A stretch of 7,585 nt of DNA from Bacteroidota bacterium (GTDB lineage: Bacteria > Bacteroidota > Bacteroidia > Bacteroidales > 4484-276), in contig JABMQA010000920.1 of NCBI GenBank assembly GCA_013203545.1, positions 1 to 7,585 on the forward strand, read 5' to 3'. Positions 6,012 through 7,585 of the stretch are shown here, piece after piece (the first letter of the stretch is position 1; each line of letters opens with the position of its first letter). Position numbers and translations under genes: made by a program. The notes beneath the pieces were generated by a model. The model did no database searches and was not told the DNA's origin. It was given only the letters and a program-made list of their open reading frames with translations.

Positions 6012-6053
6012 CGCTAACAAACGCTGGGAAGTCCTTTGGCGGACGTTTCCAGG
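6012..6053. repeat. Intergenic repeat R, second copy
   Basis: This copy begins CGCTAACAAACGCTGG and ends GACGTTTCCAGG, matching the copy at 5714-5759 at both ends. Possible internal pairing is AAACG (6019-6023) with CGTTT (6044-6048), with TCC/GGA inside. It stands about 300 bases from the first copy, in the same orientation. Confidence 0.6.
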
Positions 6054-6061
6054 ATTTAGCA

Positions 6062-6198
6062 TTTCGTTACACTTTTCCTTGACACTTTCTTCTTTTCAGT
6101 CGCATCTTCTCTCCCCTCTCTTATATCGGTTCGTTCGCCCCTTCGCCTCGCTCTCATCAGCCTATTCCCACGTCTTAGCTATCACACCCAATTGTACC
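6062..6198. other. Pyrimidine-rich intergenic tract, no gene seen
   Basis: The plus strand here is dominated by C and T, for example CTTTCTTCTTTTCAG, CTTCTCTCCCCTCTCTTA and CGCCCCTTCGCCTCGCTCTC, giving a purine-rich minus strand just downstream of the stop codon of the gene at 6199-6822. There is no hairpin with a T-run that would end that minus-strand transcript. A short plus-strand frame crosses it (from 6079), but its composition simply reflects the tract and it runs into the opposite gene. Together with 5707-6061 this makes up a gene-free stretch of nearly 500 bases. Confidence 0.5.
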
Positions 6199-6822
6199 TT
6201 ATTCTATCACAACTTTTTCGGTTTTAACGCCTTTGTCAGTAATAATTTTAAAATAGTAAATTCCTTTAGAATATCCACTTAAGTCGATTATGGATTTATC
6301 AGTGCCAACATATATTAATTTTCCGACATTGTTGACAACAATAATTTTTAGAAAGTTTTCAATGTCAATGTTGATGATTCCTGTTGTAGGATTGGGATAG
6401 AGTATTTCATTTTCTTTTTGGATAAGCTCTGTTCCCATCATTAGCCCCAGAAATTGCGCAGAATCTACAGCTGGTGATTCCAAAAGAGTAACATTATATA
6501 CGGCTTTAACCTTTACCCAAAAAGGTTCAGGAAAATTAAAAAAATCCGCATCCGGGCATTGTGGAGTAGCCTCACCGCAACCGGCACCCTGATAATCCTG
6601 AAAACGCCACAATTCGGAATCCCGATAAATGTTGTATCCAATTAATGTATCCTGAATGGAGACATCCGGCTCATCCCAGTTTAATGAAAAACAATTAAAG
6701 CCCGGGCAAACCGATCCAAAAGAATACCAATGCTCAAATGCAAAATCATTAACAGGGTTTAGTTGACCGAATGTGAGAACTGCTATTAATGTGAAGAGTG
6801 TTGAAGTAATAAATTTTTTCAT
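6199..6822 (-). CDS. Small secreted protein with FN3-like domain and T9SS sorting domain
   Basis: The 207-residue protein starts with a signal peptide (MKKFITSTLFTLIAVLTFGQ, cut after about residue 19). Residues 44-112 read like a fibronectin type III-like beta-sandwich: CFSLNWDEPDVSIQD, LIGYNIYRDSELW, FWVKVKAVYN. Four Cys (39, 44, 82 and 89) lie in the mature part and could form two disulphides. Residues 141-207 (LYPNPTTGIINIDI, then LSGYSKGIYYFKII, KTEKVVIE) are a type A T9SS C-terminal sorting domain, so the protein should reach the cell surface. There is no catalytic motif; it is probably a binding or adhesin-like module, which is an inference. It lies 35 bases downstream of the gene at 6858-7585, and they are probably cotranscribed. 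No Shine-Dalgarno is present, only an A-rich leader. Confidence 0.88.
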   Translation of the reverse strand: MKKFITSTLFTLIAVLTFGQLNPVNDFAFEHWYSFGSVCPGFNCFSLNWDEPDVSIQDTLIGYNIYRDSELWRFQDYQGAGCGEATPQCPDADFFNFPEPFWVKVKAVYNVTLLESPAVDSAQFLGLMMGTELIQKENEILYPNPTTGIINIDIENFLKIIVVNNVGKLIYVGTDKSIIDLSGYSKGIYYFKIITDKGVKTEKVVIE

Positions 6823-6857
6823 GTTGCTTTGTTTTTTTATTATGTTGGGTAACTGGA

Positions 6858-7585
6858 TTATAAATCTACCCTTTCAACGATAAAAGCCTTTGGTTTCTTT
6901 TGCAAATAGCCAAACATCTTTTCACCGTTAAACCCAAAAAAATACCCCGAAACTTTTTGATTTAACCATTTCTTTTTACTAAGATGATACTTGATAGATT
7001 CAATCTCTTGAGGCTTCTGAAATTTTCCATTCATATCGATTTCCATTTTTTCCCAATCAAAAGGAAGCGATGTCCGAATATTTGTGTTGGGAGCGTAATT
7101 AGCATTTGGATTCCCCCAAAAAACTATATCCAACCAGATACCCGTACTATCTTTTACAAAGGTAAAATGTGGATAGAAGTACAGAATTTTTTTTCTATCC
7201 CTTCCTTTTAAATAACCATAATAACCAGAGAAAGTTCTTGAACAAATTGCTTCTAAATAACTATAACAAAATAATGGGATATCCTCGTTAGCCATAATCT
7301 CCTTGTACTTTATGATTATTTCACCAATAAATTCACCTGTAAGACGATTATAAATCTGCGGATTATCCTTACAATTTTTAGTTAGTACCAGACTATCAAT
7401 AAATTTTACAGAATATCTATATCGGTTTTTCTTAAGATCACAATTAAAGTCAATCGAGTTGTATTGTCCGGTTTTTAAATCTATATTAAACAACCTGTAT
7501 TGCGGACTTTTGCTCGTATTCTTTCCTTTGCAGAAAACCATTACCAATGAATCATAACAAGAATCTGCTTTAATTTGAGTATAAT
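6858..7585 (-). CDS. Unrecognised protein, C-terminal part; 5' end outside window
   Basis: At least 242 residues are encoded, and the frame stays open to the window edge. A TTG at 7545-7547 and an ATG at 7539-7541 exist, but the upstream codons continue in the same style (QIKADSCYDSLVMVF), so the real start is probably beyond the window. The segments DSLVMVFCKGK, YRLFNIDLKTGQYNSIDF and KFIDSLVLTKNCKDNPQIYN read like blades of a beta-propeller or a similar all-beta extracytoplasmic protein, but I recognise no family. The C-terminus (KVSGYFFGFNGEKMFGYLQ to VERVDL) has no T9SS sorting domain. No membrane segment is visible in the part present. The gene is more AT-rich than the CotH gene (one 60-base line at 7321 is 30% GC, against 43% at 5041). 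Confidence 0.7.
   Translation of the reverse strand, partial: YTQIKADSCYDSLVMVFCKGKNTSKSPQYRLFNIDLKTGQYNSIDFNCDLKKNRYRYSVKFIDSLVLTKNCKDNPQIYNRLTGEFIGEIIIKYKEIMANEDIPLFCYSYLEAICSRTFSGYYGYLKGRDRKKILYFYPHFTFVKDSTGIWLDIVFWGNPNANYAPNTNIRTSLPFDWEKMEIDMNGKFQKPQEIESIKYHLSKKKWLNQKVSGYFFGFNGEKMFGYLQKKPKAFIVERVDL

Noticed and set aside
6079..6282. Plus-strand reading frame of 67 residues in the pyrimidine-rich tract
   Set aside because: Its Ser/Leu/Pro-rich translation follows from the C/T bias, it has no start signal, and it runs into the well-supported T9SS protein gene on the opposite strand.

Overview
The window looks like chromosomal DNA from a member of the Bacteroidota. Two proteins end in type IX secretion (T9SS) sorting domains, most genes lack a clear Shine-Dalgarno sequence, one upstream region carries a TAnnTTTG promoter element of the phylum's type, and several proteins match families I know mainly from this group. 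This placement is an inference from protein style; no rRNA or other marker gene is present.

Layout. Bases 1-303 are the C-terminal end of the Lon protease, including the catalytic lysine. Two small membrane proteins follow on the same strand and overlap by a GTGA: a four-helix protein (355-741) and a VanZ-like protein (738-1193). A convergent gene (1194-1727, minus strand) meets the VanZ gene stop to stop with no spacer. It encodes a Tudor-like domain joined to a conserved helical region of unknown function. A divergent intergenic region of 164 bases then leads to a lipoprotein gene with an OB-fold-like domain (1892-2449). A tandem hairpin and terminator follow, and then a PepSY-associated three-helix membrane protein (2542-3099). 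These last two may form a metal- or haem-related envelope module. Next is a 777-residue secreted CotH-kinase-family protein with a lamin-tail domain and a T9SS sorting domain (3299-5632), closed by a strong intrinsic terminator.

Bases 5707-6198 hold no convincing gene. They contain a nested set of repeats: two diverged copies of a roughly 45-base element at the outer edges, and between them several copies of a GACGCGGATTWACGCAG unit in both orientations. A strongly pyrimidine-rich tract follows. The right end (6199-7585) is minus strand and visibly more AT-rich. It has a small secreted FN3-like/T9SS protein (6199-6822) and, upstream of it, an unrecognised gene that runs off the window edge (6858-7585).

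I see no CRISPR array, tRNA, rRNA, transposase, phage gene or recognisable defence or biosynthetic system. The points most worth following up are the intergenic repeat complex, the terminator placed directly before the PepSY gene, the OB-fold lipoprotein/PepSY pair, and the uncharacterised Tudor-like protein. None of these by itself shows a new system.
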